Positions 7,586 through 16,758 are shown, numbered from the stretch's first letter. The stretch is DNA of 64,000 nt from Flavisolibacter longurius (GCA_013327885.1 JABUMY010000009.1:62001-126000); one strand, 5' to 3'. Program-made: numbers and translations. Notes: generated by a model not told the origin, from the letters alone.

Positions 7586-8599
7586 TTACAGCCACTTGTT
7601 CTCCTTATACCAGGCAATGGTTTCGGCAATGCCGCTGGCGAGGTTGTATTGTGGTTTAGTATTGATGCTTTGCCATACGTCGTCGGTGTGACAAAGCCAG
7701 TTGGCGCTGCTGATTTCTTCAAGCTTTTGACGGTTTAAAAATGGCAGCCGCCGAAAAACAACTCGGTTCACCGCATCAATGCAGGTAACGCCAACCTTCA
7801 CGGCCTTCAGGGGCAACACCAGCTTGACCGTTTTTTTGTGCAGTGTTTTTTTGGCTTCAATGCCAATCTGTTCTTTGTCGTAAACTTCGCCATCGGAAAG
7901 TAAAAACGTGCGGTTCAGCGCAGGAGAGGAAAGCAGGTAAACCACGGCACGGGCCAAGTCTTTTACATAGATCAGCGAAAGGCTTTGGCGATGGCCGCCA
8001 ACATAAGGCTCAAAGCCACGGTTCACCAGTTTTATAAATTGGAAAAAGCCTTTGTCCCGCGGCCCGTACACACCGGTTGGGTGTACCGACAGGTAAGGCA
8101 GTCCCGAGTCGGCCAGGTGCTGCGCTGCCCGTAATTTGCTAAGGCCATAGTCGGAAATAGGACGGCATTCATCATCGGCATGGATAGGCCTGAAATCAGT
8201 GCTTCCCGGGCCGTATGTGGCGAGGGAACTGATAAGGACAAACTTCTCCACGGGCATCCCTGATGCTTTCACTGCCTCCACCAGGTATTGCGTGTAATAA
8301 AAATTGACCGTGTGAAATTCCTCTTTTGAATTGGCTTGCGTAATGCCGGCATTGTGAATGATGTATTCAAACCCGCCATTCTCTTTTGTAAAGGCAGTAA
8401 GTTGTTGCAGCAGTTGTGAAGGCGAAGAGAAATCAAATTCAATGATACGGATTTCCGGATGCTGCAAAAAAGAACGGCTGCTGGTTTTGCGAATGCCTGC
8501 ATACACTTCGAAACCCTGGTGCAACGCTTCTTCTACCAGGTAACTTCCTATGAAGCCGCTGGCACCGGTTATCAAAAGTTTCTTTTTCATAGGTTTCAT
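7586..8599 (-). CDS. Extended SDR (NAD-dependent epimerase family), probable ceramide reductase
   Basis: 337-aa Rossmann-fold protein with the TGASGFIG cofactor motif (residues 11-18), HNAG, Ser124-Ser125 and the Tyr151/Lys155 pair of YGLSK: an extended SDR. It is the last gene of a three-gene operon after serine palmitoyltransferase and a GNAT protein. In the bacterial ceramide pathway (SPT, bCerS, CerR) the reductase is an SDR of exactly this type, acting on the 3-keto group, so CerR is the inferred role. The ATG at 8599 overlaps the upstream stop as TAATG, implying translational coupling; an internal ATG at 8590 is an alternative. If the operon reading is wrong, it is a nucleotide-sugar epimerase-like enzyme. 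Confidence 0.7.
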   Translation of the reverse strand: MKPMKKKLLITGASGFIGSYLVEEALHQGFEVYAGIRKTSSRSFLQHPEIRIIEFDFSSPSQLLQQLTAFTKENGGFEYIIHNAGITQANSKEEFHTVNFYYTQYLVEAVKASGMPVEKFVLISSLATYGPGSTDFRPIHADDECRPISDYGLSKLRAAQHLADSGLPYLSVHPTGVYGPRDKGFFQFIKLVNRGFEPYVGGHRQSLSLIYVKDLARAVVYLLSSPALNRTFLLSDGEVYDKEQIGIEAKKTLHKKTVKLVLPLKAVKVGVTCIDAVNRVVFRRLPFLNRQKLEEISSANWLCHTDDVWQSINTKPQYNLASGIAETIAWYKENKWL

Positions 8600-9738
8600 T
8601 ACTTGTTTAAATATTTTATGTAACACCGCCGCCGCTTGTGTATGCGGGCATCAAAATACTCCCACATGGCCTGCACTTGTTTGTTGTCTTCTAACTGATG
8701 ACTGGCTTCGGCAACGGTGATTCCGTTTTTTATATAGGATTTCAGGGTTTCGTGCATCAGCAATGCATTCACGCCTTTTCCCTGCAGGTCTTTTCGTACT
8801 GCGATCAGCAGAAGGTCTGCTTTGTTGTTCTTCCGCAGGGCTTTTAGGAGGTGCCAGAAACCCAGCGGGAATAATTTTCCGTTTGCTTTTTTCAACGCAT
8901 TGGACAAGGAAGGCATGGTGATGGAAAATGCCGCCAGCTTTCCTTCTTTGTCCGTAATGAGGGAAACAAATTCGGGGTGTATAAAGGAAAAATATTGCTT
9001 TGTATAATACCGGATCTGTTTTGGCGAAAGCGGCACCACGCCGTAGAGGTCTGCATAGGTGGCATTCAGCAAGTCAAAGATGGCGGACACATAGGGCAAT
9101 ACATCTTTTGTTTTCCGAAGCGGAACCACCTGCAGGTTTTGTCGTTGTTGCACAATTTTGGCGAGCTTTTGAAGACGGTTGTCCATTACCGTTGGTAGTT
9201 GGATGAGGTATTCCAGCCAATCGGTATCTTTTTGGTAACCCGCCTTTTCAAGCAGCGGGGGATAATAAGAATGGTTGTACAGTGCTGCAATCGTTCCCGG
9301 CTCGTCAAAGCCTTCTACCAGCAAGCCTTCGTGGTCCAGGTCCGTAAAACCCAGCGGGCCGTGTACGGCTTCCATGTACAGGCTTCTGCCCCAGTCTTCC
9401 ACTTGTTTCACCAGTGCTGTGGCGATGGCTTCGTCGTTCTCAAAATCAAGCCAGCCAAACCGTATGTAGCGGCGGCCCCATTTGTTGATATAAGCCTGGT
9501 TGATGATGCCGGCAATGCGTCCCACCACTTTGCCGTCTTTATACGCCAGCCAGTACCGGGCATCACAATAGTCAAACGCCGGGTTCTTGTCGCGGCGAAG
9601 TGTGATCATTTCATCGCGTTGCAACGGCGGAATATAGCAGGGATGTTGCCGGTAAATGCTGTGCGGAAATCGTACAAAATCCTGCAGTCCTTTTTTATCG
9701 CTTACTTCTTTCACTGTAATGCGCATACGTAACGGCAT
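8599..9738 (-). CDS. GNAT-superfamily acyltransferase, probable bacterial ceramide synthase
   Basis: 379-aa protein of the long GNAT type: an N-terminal YRQHPCYIPPL(Q)RDE segment, a VGRIAGIIN strand, WLDFENDEAIATAL, HGPLGFTDLD..GLLVEGFDE, YYPPLLEKAGY, then a second half with the acyl-CoA/ACP binding pattern RKDLQGKGVNALL and ASHQLEDNKQ near the end. Proteins of this form adjacent to SPT have been identified as bacterial ceramide synthases, which N-acylate the sphingoid base. Its ATG follows the SPT stop codon with no gap (TAA-ATG) and its own stop overlaps the next start, so the three are translated as a coupled unit. The function is inferred from context and general family form. Confidence 0.68.
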   Translation of the reverse strand: MPLRMRITVKEVSDKKGLQDFVRFPHSIYRQHPCYIPPLQRDEMITLRRDKNPAFDYCDARYWLAYKDGKVVGRIAGIINQAYINKWGRRYIRFGWLDFENDEAIATALVKQVEDWGRSLYMEAVHGPLGFTDLDHEGLLVEGFDEPGTIAALYNHSYYPPLLEKAGYQKDTDWLEYLIQLPTVMDNRLQKLAKIVQQRQNLQVVPLRKTKDVLPYVSAIFDLLNATYADLYGVVPLSPKQIRYYTKQYFSFIHPEFVSLITDKEGKLAAFSITMPSLSNALKKANGKLFPLGFWHLLKALRKNNKADLLLIAVRKDLQGKGVNALLMHETLKSYIKNGITVAEASHQLEDNKQVQAMWEYFDARIHKRRRCYIKYLNK

Positions 9739-10941
9739 TTATTGTTTCAGGGCAAACACCTGCAACTCACTGGCTACTTTTTCAATGGCGCCGATCGCTT
9801 CATCCAGTTGCCAACGGGTATGCGTGGCCATAATGGACATGCGTATCATGGAGGCATCGCTGCGCACAGCCGGCGACACAACCGGGTTGACAAAAATGCC
9901 TTCTTCAAACAGGCGCTGCGTAAACTGGAACGTGCGGCAATTGTCGCGGATATAGATAGGGATAATGGGTGTGTCCCCTGTGCCAGTATCAAAACCCATT
10001 TCGCGGACAGCTTTTGACACGTAAGCAGTATTCTCCCACAAGGCCTCCAGCCGTTCAGGCTCTTCCTGCATGATCTCCAGCGCTGCCAGCGCAGCAGCGG
10101 CTGCCGATGGGGGAATGCTGGCGCTAAAGATCAGGGGGCGGGAATGGTGCATCAGGTAGTCGATAACCTGTCGCGAACCGGCAACAAAACCACCAACCGA
10201 TGCCAGTGATTTGCTGAAGGTGCTCATGATAATGTCAACCTTGCCGGTCAGGCCAAAGTGGTCGGCTGTGCCGCGGCCTTCGCGGCCCAACACACCTAGC
10301 GAATGGGCATCATCTACCATCACCAGCGCACCATATTTTTCCGCCAGTGCGGTAATGGCAGGCAGGTCACAGATGTCGCCTTCCATGCTAAAGATGCCAT
10401 CCACAACAATCATTTTTGGCTTGTCAGTAGGAAAGGCTTTCAGAATACTTTCTAAATCCTGCATGTCGTTGTGCGCATATTTATGCACACGGGCAAACGA
10501 AAGCCGGCTGCCTTCAATGATCGATGCGTGCACCAGTTCATCGAGGATGATCACGCCATGCCTTCCCATGAGGGCCGACACCGTACCCAGGTTGGTTTGA
10601 AAGCCCGTGGTAAAAAGCAGGGCCGCTTCTTTGCCTACAAAATCGGCAAGACGTTCTTCGAGCTGCAGGTGCAGCCGCGACGTGCCGTTTAAAAAGCGGG
10701 AGCCCGAGCAACTACTGCCATATCGGTCAATTGCTTTTTTTGCGGCTTCCTTTACTTTGGGATGATTGGTAAGCCCCATGTAGCTGTTGGAGCCAAACAT
10801 CAGCAACCGTTTACCTCCGATCACCACTTCGGTATCGTGGTTTTCTTCGATGGGCCGAAAGTAGGGGTAGAGGCCTGCGCTTTTCAGCTCATCTGCCGTG
10901 GTAAACTGCGCAAATCTTTCCAGTAAATTGTTTTGTATCAT
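9739..10941 (-). CDS. spt: Serine palmitoyltransferase (alpha-oxoamine synthase)
   Basis: PLP enzyme condensing L-serine with palmitoyl-CoA to 3-ketodihydrosphingosine, the first step of sphingolipid synthesis. The 400-aa protein has the fold-type I features: LFTTGFQTNLG, DELVHASI (His138 stacking on PLP), VVDGIFSMEGD, MVDDAHSLG (Asp210, His213) and the PLP lysine in TFSKSLAS (Lys244). The N-terminal ELKSAGLYPYFRP and the SGSRFLNGTSRLH block fit the soluble Sphingobacterium/Bacteroides SPT rather than KBL or BioF. First gene of the operon, directly followed by the GNAT and SDR genes. A -7 element lies 70 bp upstream. KBL or another AOS enzyme is the main alternative; the neighbours argue for SPT. 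Confidence 0.88.
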   Translation of the reverse strand: MIQNNLLERFAQFTTADELKSAGLYPYFRPIEENHDTEVVIGGKRLLMFGSNSYMGLTNHPKVKEAAKKAIDRYGSSCSGSRFLNGTSRLHLQLEERLADFVGKEAALLFTTGFQTNLGTVSALMGRHGVIILDELVHASIIEGSRLSFARVHKYAHNDMQDLESILKAFPTDKPKMIVVDGIFSMEGDICDLPAITALAEKYGALVMVDDAHSLGVLGREGRGTADHFGLTGKVDIIMSTFSKSLASVGGFVAGSRQVIDYLMHHSRPLIFSASIPPSAAAAALAALEIMQEEPERLEALWENTAYVSKAVREMGFDTGTGDTPIIPIYIRDNCRTFQFTQRLFEEGIFVNPVVSPAVRSDASMIRMSIMATHTRWQLDEAIGAIEKVASELQVFALKQ

Positions 10942-11011
10942 AGTAGATAAAATGGTAAAAAGCAGTTCGGTTTAGAATAAGGATCTTATTTGACCGCAAG
11001 CTGCGGAAGCT

Positions 11012-11019
11012 CAAAAATA
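11012..11019 (-). promoter_or_regulatory. Promoter -7 element of the spt operon
   Basis: The minus strand reads TATTTTTG, 71 bp upstream of the spt ATG, in the 255-bp divergent region shared with the Rrf2 gene. Confidence 0.5.
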
Positions 11020-11196
11020 AAATAAAAGATAATTTTGTCCTTTATATGACGGCTGATTTTCGTCATGCCGCAAGTGCGGTTTTTTACAGGGCTGTCAGCA
11101 AGTAGGTGATTGAGAATTTTTGTAGGATAATGCTTTTTTATATTACACCTTCAAGTTTGCAATAGCAGGCAGTCATTTCCTTCTTACATTCATTCT

Positions 11197-11631
11197 ATGT
11201 TTTCAAAAGCATGTGAGTACGGCATAAGGGCCACAGTTTACCTGGCGCAAAAAACCAGCGAGGAGGAGAAGCTGGGCGTAGAAGCGATTGCTGAAGGCAT
11301 TGATGCGCCAAAGGCCTTTGTTGCCAAGATCCTGCAGCAGCTCAACCGCGAAGCGGTCATCCGTTCGGTGAAGGGACCCAATGGTGGTTTTTTCCTGAGC
11401 GATGCACTAAAAGATCAGCCTGTGTGGAATGTGCTGGTGGCTTTTGCGGAAGATGAAAGAATAACAAACTGCGTGATGGGTTTGCACTTGTGTAATGATA
11501 AAAAGCCATGTCCCCTGCACCTGCAGTACAAAGACATCAAGCACCAGTTGGTACAACTCTTCAAAGAGAAAAAGATAAGAGAACTGGCAGAGAACATGAA
11601 GCAGACAAAGCTTTTTATCCGTCACCAATAA
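11197..11631 (+). CDS. Rrf2-family transcriptional regulator with three conserved cysteines
   Basis: 144-aa winged-helix regulator: YGIRATVYLA, a recognition region with PKAFVAKILQQLNREAVI, and the wing SVKGPNGGFFL. Cysteines at 92, 99 and 105 (C-X6-C-X5-C) in the loop before the dimerisation helix match the Fe-S ligand positions of IscR/NsrR-type proteins, so it probably senses Fe-S status, nitric oxide or redox state. It is divergent from spt and convergent with the 595-aa flavin-barrel-like gene; either could be a target. No isc/suf or nitric oxide genes are in the window, so the regulon is unknown. Confidence 0.85.
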   Translation: MFSKACEYGIRATVYLAQKTSEEEKLGVEAIAEGIDAPKAFVAKILQQLNREAVIRSVKGPNGGFFLSDALKDQPVWNVLVAFAEDERITNCVMGLHLCNDKKPCPLHLQYKDIKHQLVQLFKEKKIRELAENMKQTKLFIRHQ

Positions 11632-11653
11632 AGCTAAAAACGGTTGTTCTTTA

Positions 11654-13441
11654 TCAGGCAAAGGCCTGCTGTACCAGCAATACAGTTTCTTCCTTCTCAT
11701 CCAGTTGCTGTTCAAAAAGGTTCCGGTTGTTGATGGCGGCCGCATTCAAACTGCGGTAATAGGCGATGCCGCTTATCAGGTTTTGGCAAAACCCAAGAAT
11801 GTATTTTTTCTTTTTATCATCCGGCTCAGCAACAGTTGCTTCTTCTTTGAGGTAGTTGATGTAAAGCTGCAGTTCGGCAACAAACATGTGCGGCCTGGCG
11901 GCATCGGTCATAATATTGGTGCGGCCATAAATATGATCCACCATCGATTGCAGCGAAACCGTTTTGTCGAAATGCACAATATTGGGACCGGGACAAATGG
12001 TAACCGCCTGCAGGTTTTTCACCAGCGGTGCCTTGTAATTAATGGCAGCTGAATTGCTTAGGCCTACGCAAAGACATTCTTTTTCCAGCACCAGCGCTTC
12101 CTGTTTCTGGTATTCGGGCTGCGGCATGTTGAGCGACTTTAGCTGCGCCAGTTTTAGTTTTTGGTATTGCAGCGATGCGGTGCAAATGGGTTGCTCGGTA
12201 AATTCGGTATTAAAGGAAAGATGCTTTTCGGTGCAGGGGCTTCCGGGCTTACCCGCCTTAATGCGGTCTTGCTTTTCTTTTTCGGCGGTGGTGCCTTTCA
12301 GGTAATGAAACCGCACACCCAGGGGCGAACTGTTGCTCAACACAACATCATCTTTTTTAGCCTTGCGCAGGAGCGCCATTGTTTCTTCATCCACCGTAGT
12401 GGCTTCGGGTACCAGCAGGAAAGGCGTGCCCCAGCCGGTGCTGTCCACACCATACTGTTGCTGCAAAAACGACGCTTCTTCGGCTGTGCCAATGCCGCCC
12501 TGTACGGAAAGTCGTACAGTGGGAACGGCTGCCGGTACCACCGCATCCCTGCGAAGCAATGCGGCTTTGTAAATCTCAAAAACAGAAGTTGCCAGCTCGT
12601 CTTTCTTCTCCCTGAATTCTTCCAGGATGGGCCCCAGCAGGTAGCCGTCGGTGGCAAAGGCGTGTCCGCCGCAGTTCAGTCCCGACTCAATGCGGAACTC
12701 ACTTACCCAAATGCCTTTTTTTGCCAGGTATTTTCCCTGGATCAATGCAGAGCGGTAGTCGCTCACTTTAACAATGACTCGTTTTTTTGCATGGCCGTTT
12801 ACATCAAGGTCAAACGCTTCCAGCCCTTCGAGGTAATTGTAAAGGCGGGGATTCATCCCGGCCGAAAACACAACCGAAGACGGGCACACGTTGCTCTTTG
12901 CATAACCGCGCAGCGCTGCAACCGCTTCAGAGCCGTTGTCGATCACTTCGCCTGTTTTAGAGAGCAGGTTACGGTCAAGTTTTGTCATGATATTCACGTC
13001 GATGCTGCCGGCAACGATCTGTCCTCGCAGGTATGCCGCAAGGCTTTCTTTTTCCACTTCGTCGGTTGAGGAAAGCATATCGTTGTATAAGCGCTTAAGG
13101 CGATTGTCTTCCGGGAGTAATTCAAAATATTTTACAATCTCGTAGCCTGGTTCAAAAGGTTCTTTCCGCAATCTTTCCACCTGTTGGTCTACAATGTGCT
13201 GCACCAGGTTCAGGTAATCGGTTATGCGTTTGGCCCGGTAGTCCTCTTCTTTTGTGGTGATAGGAATATACGGCTCGTTGATAATACCATAATAATGTTT
13301 TCGCATGGCTTCAATCAACTTGTCTTCTACGATAGAGATAACTGATGAAATACCAAAGCGGGCCACTTTCATGGGAGAGTCGATGGTAAACGCAAGGCCC
13401 ATTACAGGGATGTGAAATTTGTGGTGCACAGGATTGCTCAT
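11654..13441 (-). CDS. Uncharacterised 595-aa protein with nitronate monooxygenase-like flavin barrel features
   Basis: I do not recognise this as a named family. Parts resemble the FMN TIM-barrel of 2-nitropropane dioxygenase/nitronate monooxygenase: an N-terminal PVMGLAFTIDSPMKVARFG, a GLNCGGHAFATDG segment in the place of the EAGGH loop, and VQGGIGTAEEASFLQQQYG followed by WGTPFLLVPEAT, like the phosphate-binding GGI..GTRFL strand pair. It is much longer than that family (about 320-360 aa), with an inserted helical region near residues 60-170 and a C-terminal extension with scattered cysteines (ECLCVGLSN, VTICPGP). No signal peptide is seen, so it is cytosolic. It is transcribed alone, convergent with the Rrf2 gene (22-bp gap). 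Function unknown. Confidence 0.7.
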   Translation of the reverse strand: MSNPVHHKFHIPVMGLAFTIDSPMKVARFGISSVISIVEDKLIEAMRKHYYGIINEPYIPITTKEEDYRAKRITDYLNLVQHIVDQQVERLRKEPFEPGYEIVKYFELLPEDNRLKRLYNDMLSSTDEVEKESLAAYLRGQIVAGSIDVNIMTKLDRNLLSKTGEVIDNGSEAVAALRGYAKSNVCPSSVVFSAGMNPRLYNYLEGLEAFDLDVNGHAKKRVIVKVSDYRSALIQGKYLAKKGIWVSEFRIESGLNCGGHAFATDGYLLGPILEEFREKKDELATSVFEIYKAALLRRDAVVPAAVPTVRLSVQGGIGTAEEASFLQQQYGVDSTGWGTPFLLVPEATTVDEETMALLRKAKKDDVVLSNSSPLGVRFHYLKGTTAEKEKQDRIKAGKPGSPCTEKHLSFNTEFTEQPICTASLQYQKLKLAQLKSLNMPQPEYQKQEALVLEKECLCVGLSNSAAINYKAPLVKNLQAVTICPGPNIVHFDKTVSLQSMVDHIYGRTNIMTDAARPHMFVAELQLYINYLKEEATVAEPDDKKKKYILGFCQNLISGIAYYRSLNAAAINNRNLFEQQLDEKEETVLLVQQAFA

Positions 13442-13715
13442 ATGATCAAAAAATAACGGGTGTTGCCTTACAGGTAAAAAAGGACGGCCGAAAGCACATT
13501 CCGGGAAGATGCCTGTTTCAGGTACACGGTGAAAAGCTTCAATAAACGGGTCAAATATAGCCGGACGGGATGGGCGAAAATGTGACCAACGTCATGCGTT
13601 TTCAGGATGCATTTCACCTTTTTAACCAAAAGAAACAAGGTGCGGCAGCAGGAGAGTGGAGACTGGCAAGATGAAGCCAGCACCCATTTTCCGGAAAGCC
13701 GGGCGCCAATCTTCC

Positions 13716-13723
13716 TACATTTG
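13716..13723 (+). promoter_or_regulatory. Promoter -7 element of sulP
   Basis: TACATTTG (TAnnTTTG) in a typical CCTACATTTGCACC setting; predicted leader of about 115 nt. Confidence 0.55.
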
Positions 13724-13812
13724 CACCCCGTTTGTAAAAAAGAGAAACAGCCTGCCCGGAGCGATCCCGCTTCGCCGACAGACGATCTTGTAAGCGGAAA
13801 ATTATTTCGTCC

Positions 13813-13829
13813 ACAACTGTTTATAACGC
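13813..13829 (+). promoter_or_regulatory. Motif shared with the fasciclin gene upstream region
   Basis: ACAACTGTTTATAACGC lies 15 bp before the sulP ATG and matches ACAACTTTTTTATAACGC at 25754-25771 upstream of the fasciclin lipoprotein, with GAAAATT upstream in both cases. It may be a second promoter or a regulator site. Confidence 0.35.
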
Positions 13830-13844
13830 TGACAACTTTTGAAT

Positions 13845-15446
13845 ATGAAACCTGCTACCGCTGGTAAAACACCCACTAACAAAAGAGGAATTTTCTCCCA
13901 TATCAAAACCGACATCTCCGCGGGGATCGTTGTTTTTCTTATTGCATTGCCGCTTTGCCTGGGCATTTCACTGGCCTCCGGTGCGCCGCTATTTGCAGGC
14001 ATTATTGCCGGCATTATCGGCGGCATTGTTGTGGGATCGTTGAGCGGTGCACAGATCAATGTGAGCGGACCAGCGGCAAGTGTGGCACTTGTTTTTCTTA
14101 CCGCCATTTCTACCCTGGGTTCTTACGATGCAGTATTGACAGCGGCCATCGTGGCCGGCATCTTCCAGATCATGCTTGGTTATCTCCGTGCCGGTACGGT
14201 TGCTTATTTTTTTCCTTCCAGCATGATCAAGGGAATACTTGCTTCCATTGGCCTTATTCTTATCATCAACCAGGTGCCGCATGCTTTTGGTTATACCGGC
14301 GTAGGTTTGTTTGGCCGCACCGAGCATGGCCTGTACAACAACATCGTGGGAGCATTTTCTTATATCGTTAACAACATCAGCGCCGGTGCCACCATCATCA
14401 CGGTTGTGTCGCTGCTTATCATTTTTACCTGGGACCAGCCCGCACTGAAAAAGCATGCCTTTTTTAAGCTGGTGCCTGCAGCACTGATCGCTGTTATCGT
14501 AAGCATTTTTATCAACCAGTTGTATGCAAGTTATTTTCCGAACCTGGTGCTGTCGGGTAAAAGCCTGGTGCAATTACCCGTGGCGGAAAATTTTTCGCAG
14601 TTCCTGACCTTTTTTACGTTTCCTGATCTTTCGGCCCTTCGCAACCCGCAGTTGTACCAGGTGGCCCTGAGCATCACTTTTATTGCCAGCCTGGAGTCTT
14701 TGCTGAGTACCGAAGCCGGTGATAAACTGGACCCTTACAAGCGAAAAACATCTACCAATCGCGAACTAAAAGCTCAGGGAATTGGTAACATCATTTCTTC
14801 TGCCATCGGTGGCCTGCCGGTAACGGCGGTGATCATTCGTACATCAGCCAATGTAACGGCAGGTGGTCGTACCAAACTTTCCACCATCCTGCACGGCACC
14901 ATTATGCTGCTCTGTGTGTTGTCGATTCCGAAGGTGCTGAACAAGATCCCGTTGCCGGCACTTTCTGCCGTCCTTTTTGTTGTGGGTTACCGTCTTACCT
15001 CGGTAACAGTTTTCAGGCAGATGTACCGGCTGGGCAAACGGCATTTTATTCCTTTTATCACTACCATCCTTGCCGTACTGTTCACCAATCTTATTACAGG
15101 AATTATGATCGGTGGTGGCGTAGCTGTCTTCCTTATTCTCCGGGACAATTACAAAACGCCGTTCTTTATCGACCGGAAAGATCACCACGAAGGGGAGAAG
15201 ATCAACCTGACGCTTTCCGAAGAAGTAACATTTTTGAACAAAGCCAGCATCATGCTCACGCTGGATCATGTGGCGCCCAATTCAGAAGTTGTTATTGATG
15301 CTTCCCGTTCGGTAAATATCGACGATGATGTGCTGGAGATCCTGCACGAGTTTAAAAGCAACGCCCAATACAAAAACATAACGCTAACAACCATTGACCT
15401 TGACCGTCATTTTGCAAAAAGCAAATTCATTAAGGCAGCGGTATAG
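13845..15446 (+). CDS. SulP-family inorganic anion transporter
   Basis: 533-aa SLC26/SulP permease: polytopic membrane domain with the family N-terminal signature (DISAGIVVFLIALPLCLGISLASG), glycine-rich GIIAGIIGGIVVGSLSG, VSGPAASVALVF and the conserved SLESLLSTEAGDKLD segment. A shortened cytosolic STAS-like region covers about residues 440-533 (VVIDASRSVNIDDDVLEIL). The family transports sulfate or bicarbonate, usually with Na+ or H+; no carbonic anhydrase or sulfate-assimilation gene is adjacent, so the substrate is open. The ATG at 13845 is preferred over a TTG six bases upstream. Confidence 0.88.
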   Translation: MKPATAGKTPTNKRGIFSHIKTDISAGIVVFLIALPLCLGISLASGAPLFAGIIAGIIGGIVVGSLSGAQINVSGPAASVALVFLTAISTLGSYDAVLTAAIVAGIFQIMLGYLRAGTVAYFFPSSMIKGILASIGLILIINQVPHAFGYTGVGLFGRTEHGLYNNIVGAFSYIVNNISAGATIITVVSLLIIFTWDQPALKKHAFFKLVPAALIAVIVSIFINQLYASYFPNLVLSGKSLVQLPVAENFSQFLTFFTFPDLSALRNPQLYQVALSITFIASLESLLSTEAGDKLDPYKRKTSTNRELKAQGIGNIISSAIGGLPVTAVIIRTSANVTAGGRTKLSTILHGTIMLLCVLSIPKVLNKIPLPALSAVLFVVGYRLTSVTVFRQMYRLGKRHFIPFITTILAVLFTNLITGIMIGGGVAVFLILRDNYKTPFFIDRKDHHEGEKINLTLSEEVTFLNKASIMLTLDHVAPNSEVVIDASRSVNIDDDVLEILHEFKSNAQYKNITLTTIDLDRHFAKSKFIKAAV

Positions 15447-15550
15447 ATTTATTTACGCCGAATAAAACCTGTTGACGCCCCTTTTTCCCTTCTGCTGGTT
15501 TCGCAAATTGGTAGTAACTTTCCTCCTATCGTTCACCTAAAACCACAGCA

Positions 15551-16711
15551 ATGGAAAATACGCAAGCAGACAACAACCTTTATTCAAGGAGCGAAGAAAT
15601 AAATGCAGTTGACCCTTCCCGTCGGCGTGCCGTAAAATTGCTGGCTGCCACCGGTGCCGGCTTGCTTTTTTCGCCCCATGTTTTGCTTTCTGCCTGTCGC
15701 CGCCAAAAAGAAAAACTGGGTGTGGCTCTTGTGGGATTGGGCTATTACAGCACCGACCTGCTGGCGCCTGCCTTGCAGCAAACAAAGCATTGTTACCTGG
15801 CCGGTATTGTTACCGGCACACCGGCAAAGGCCGAAGCCTGGAAGGCGAAATACAACCTGCCGGACAAGAATATTTACAACTACAGCAATTTTGATAGCAT
15901 TGCCAACAATCCCGATATTGATGTGGTGTACGTGGTGCTGCCACCATCCATGCACCGCGAATACGTGGTGAGGGCAGCCAATGCCGGCAAGCATGTGTGG
16001 TGCGAAAAACCCATGGCCATGACCGTGAAAGAATGCGAGGAAATGATCGCTGCCTGTCGCAGCAACAAGCGTACGCTGGCCATTGGCTACCGGCTGCAGC
16101 ACGAGCCCAATACACAAGCTTACCGAAAGCTCATTAGGGATAAAAGCCTTGGAAACGTATTGCGGCTGACCTGTGGTGCCGGTTATGTAGACAACCGCAC
16201 CAATCACTGGAAGCAAACAAAAGAATTGGGTGGTGGTGTTCTTTACGACATGGGCGTGTACGCCATCCAAGGCGCAAGGCTGGGAGCCGGCATGGAGCCA
16301 ACGGCGGTGCTTTCGGCAAAAACGTCTACCAAGCGGCCGGAGATCTACAAGAACGGGCTGGATGAAACTACCGAGGCTACGTTGCAGTTTCCCGGCAATG
16401 TTGTCGCCGAGATCAAAACCAGCTTTGGAGAAAATATCAATTACCTGAACATTGGTTGCGAAAAAGGCGAGATCAAGATGCAGCCTTACCAGAGCTATGC
16501 AGGTGTAAAAGGCAGCAGCCCGCTGGGCGAGATCAATCATCCTTATGCGGTGCCCTGGCAACAAGCCAAGCAAATGGATGACGATGCCACGGCCATCATG
16601 CAAAACAAAGCCTTGCTGGTTCCCGGCGAAGAAGGCCTGCGTGACATTCGCATCGTGGAGGCCATCTACCGGTCAGCCGCAACCGGAAAAGCGGTCAACC
16701 TGAAAGCATAA
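15551..16711 (+). CDS. Tat-exported Gfo/Idh/MocA-family oxidoreductase (1)
   Basis: 386-aa protein with a twin-arginine signal (SRRRAVKLLAATGAG, residues 23-37) ending near a Cys49 that could be lipidated. After it come the NAD(P)-binding strand VALVGLGYYS and the EKP motif of VWCEKPMA, which carries the family's catalytic or binding lysine. Members act on sugars or sugar derivatives with tightly held NAD(P), which explains Tat export in folded form. It is followed after 47 bp by a second Tat-exported member; the two likely form a transcript and may act on the same periplasmic carbohydrate. The substrate cannot be read from the sequence. Confidence 0.85.
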   Translation: MENTQADNNLYSRSEEINAVDPSRRRAVKLLAATGAGLLFSPHVLLSACRRQKEKLGVALVGLGYYSTDLLAPALQQTKHCYLAGIVTGTPAKAEAWKAKYNLPDKNIYNYSNFDSIANNPDIDVVYVVLPPSMHREYVVRAANAGKHVWCEKPMAMTVKECEEMIAACRSNKRTLAIGYRLQHEPNTQAYRKLIRDKSLGNVLRLTCGAGYVDNRTNHWKQTKELGGGVLYDMGVYAIQGARLGAGMEPTAVLSAKTSTKRPEIYKNGLDETTEATLQFPGNVVAEIKTSFGENINYLNIGCEKGEIKMQPYQSYAGVKGSSPLGEINHPYAVPWQQAKQMDDDATAIMQNKALLVPGEEGLRDIRIVEAIYRSAATGKAVNLKA

Positions 16712-16758
16712 GAAAAGAACGACAATATACTATCCCCTGATAACAGACACCTGTTCCC

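Larger units (their letters stand above)
13442..13844. other. Divergent intergenic region, about 400 bp
   Basis: Separates the 595-aa protein gene from sulP. It contains the TACATTTG box at 13716-13723 and the ACAACT..TTTATAACGC motif at 13813-13829. The short frames across it lack coding character. Nothing else is recognised. Confidence 0.4.

Noticed and set aside
8599-10941. KBL/BioF reading of the PLP enzyme (threonine or biotin metabolism)
   Set aside because: No tdh or bio genes adjoin it; the GNAT and SDR partners and the N-terminal sequence favour serine palmitoyltransferase.
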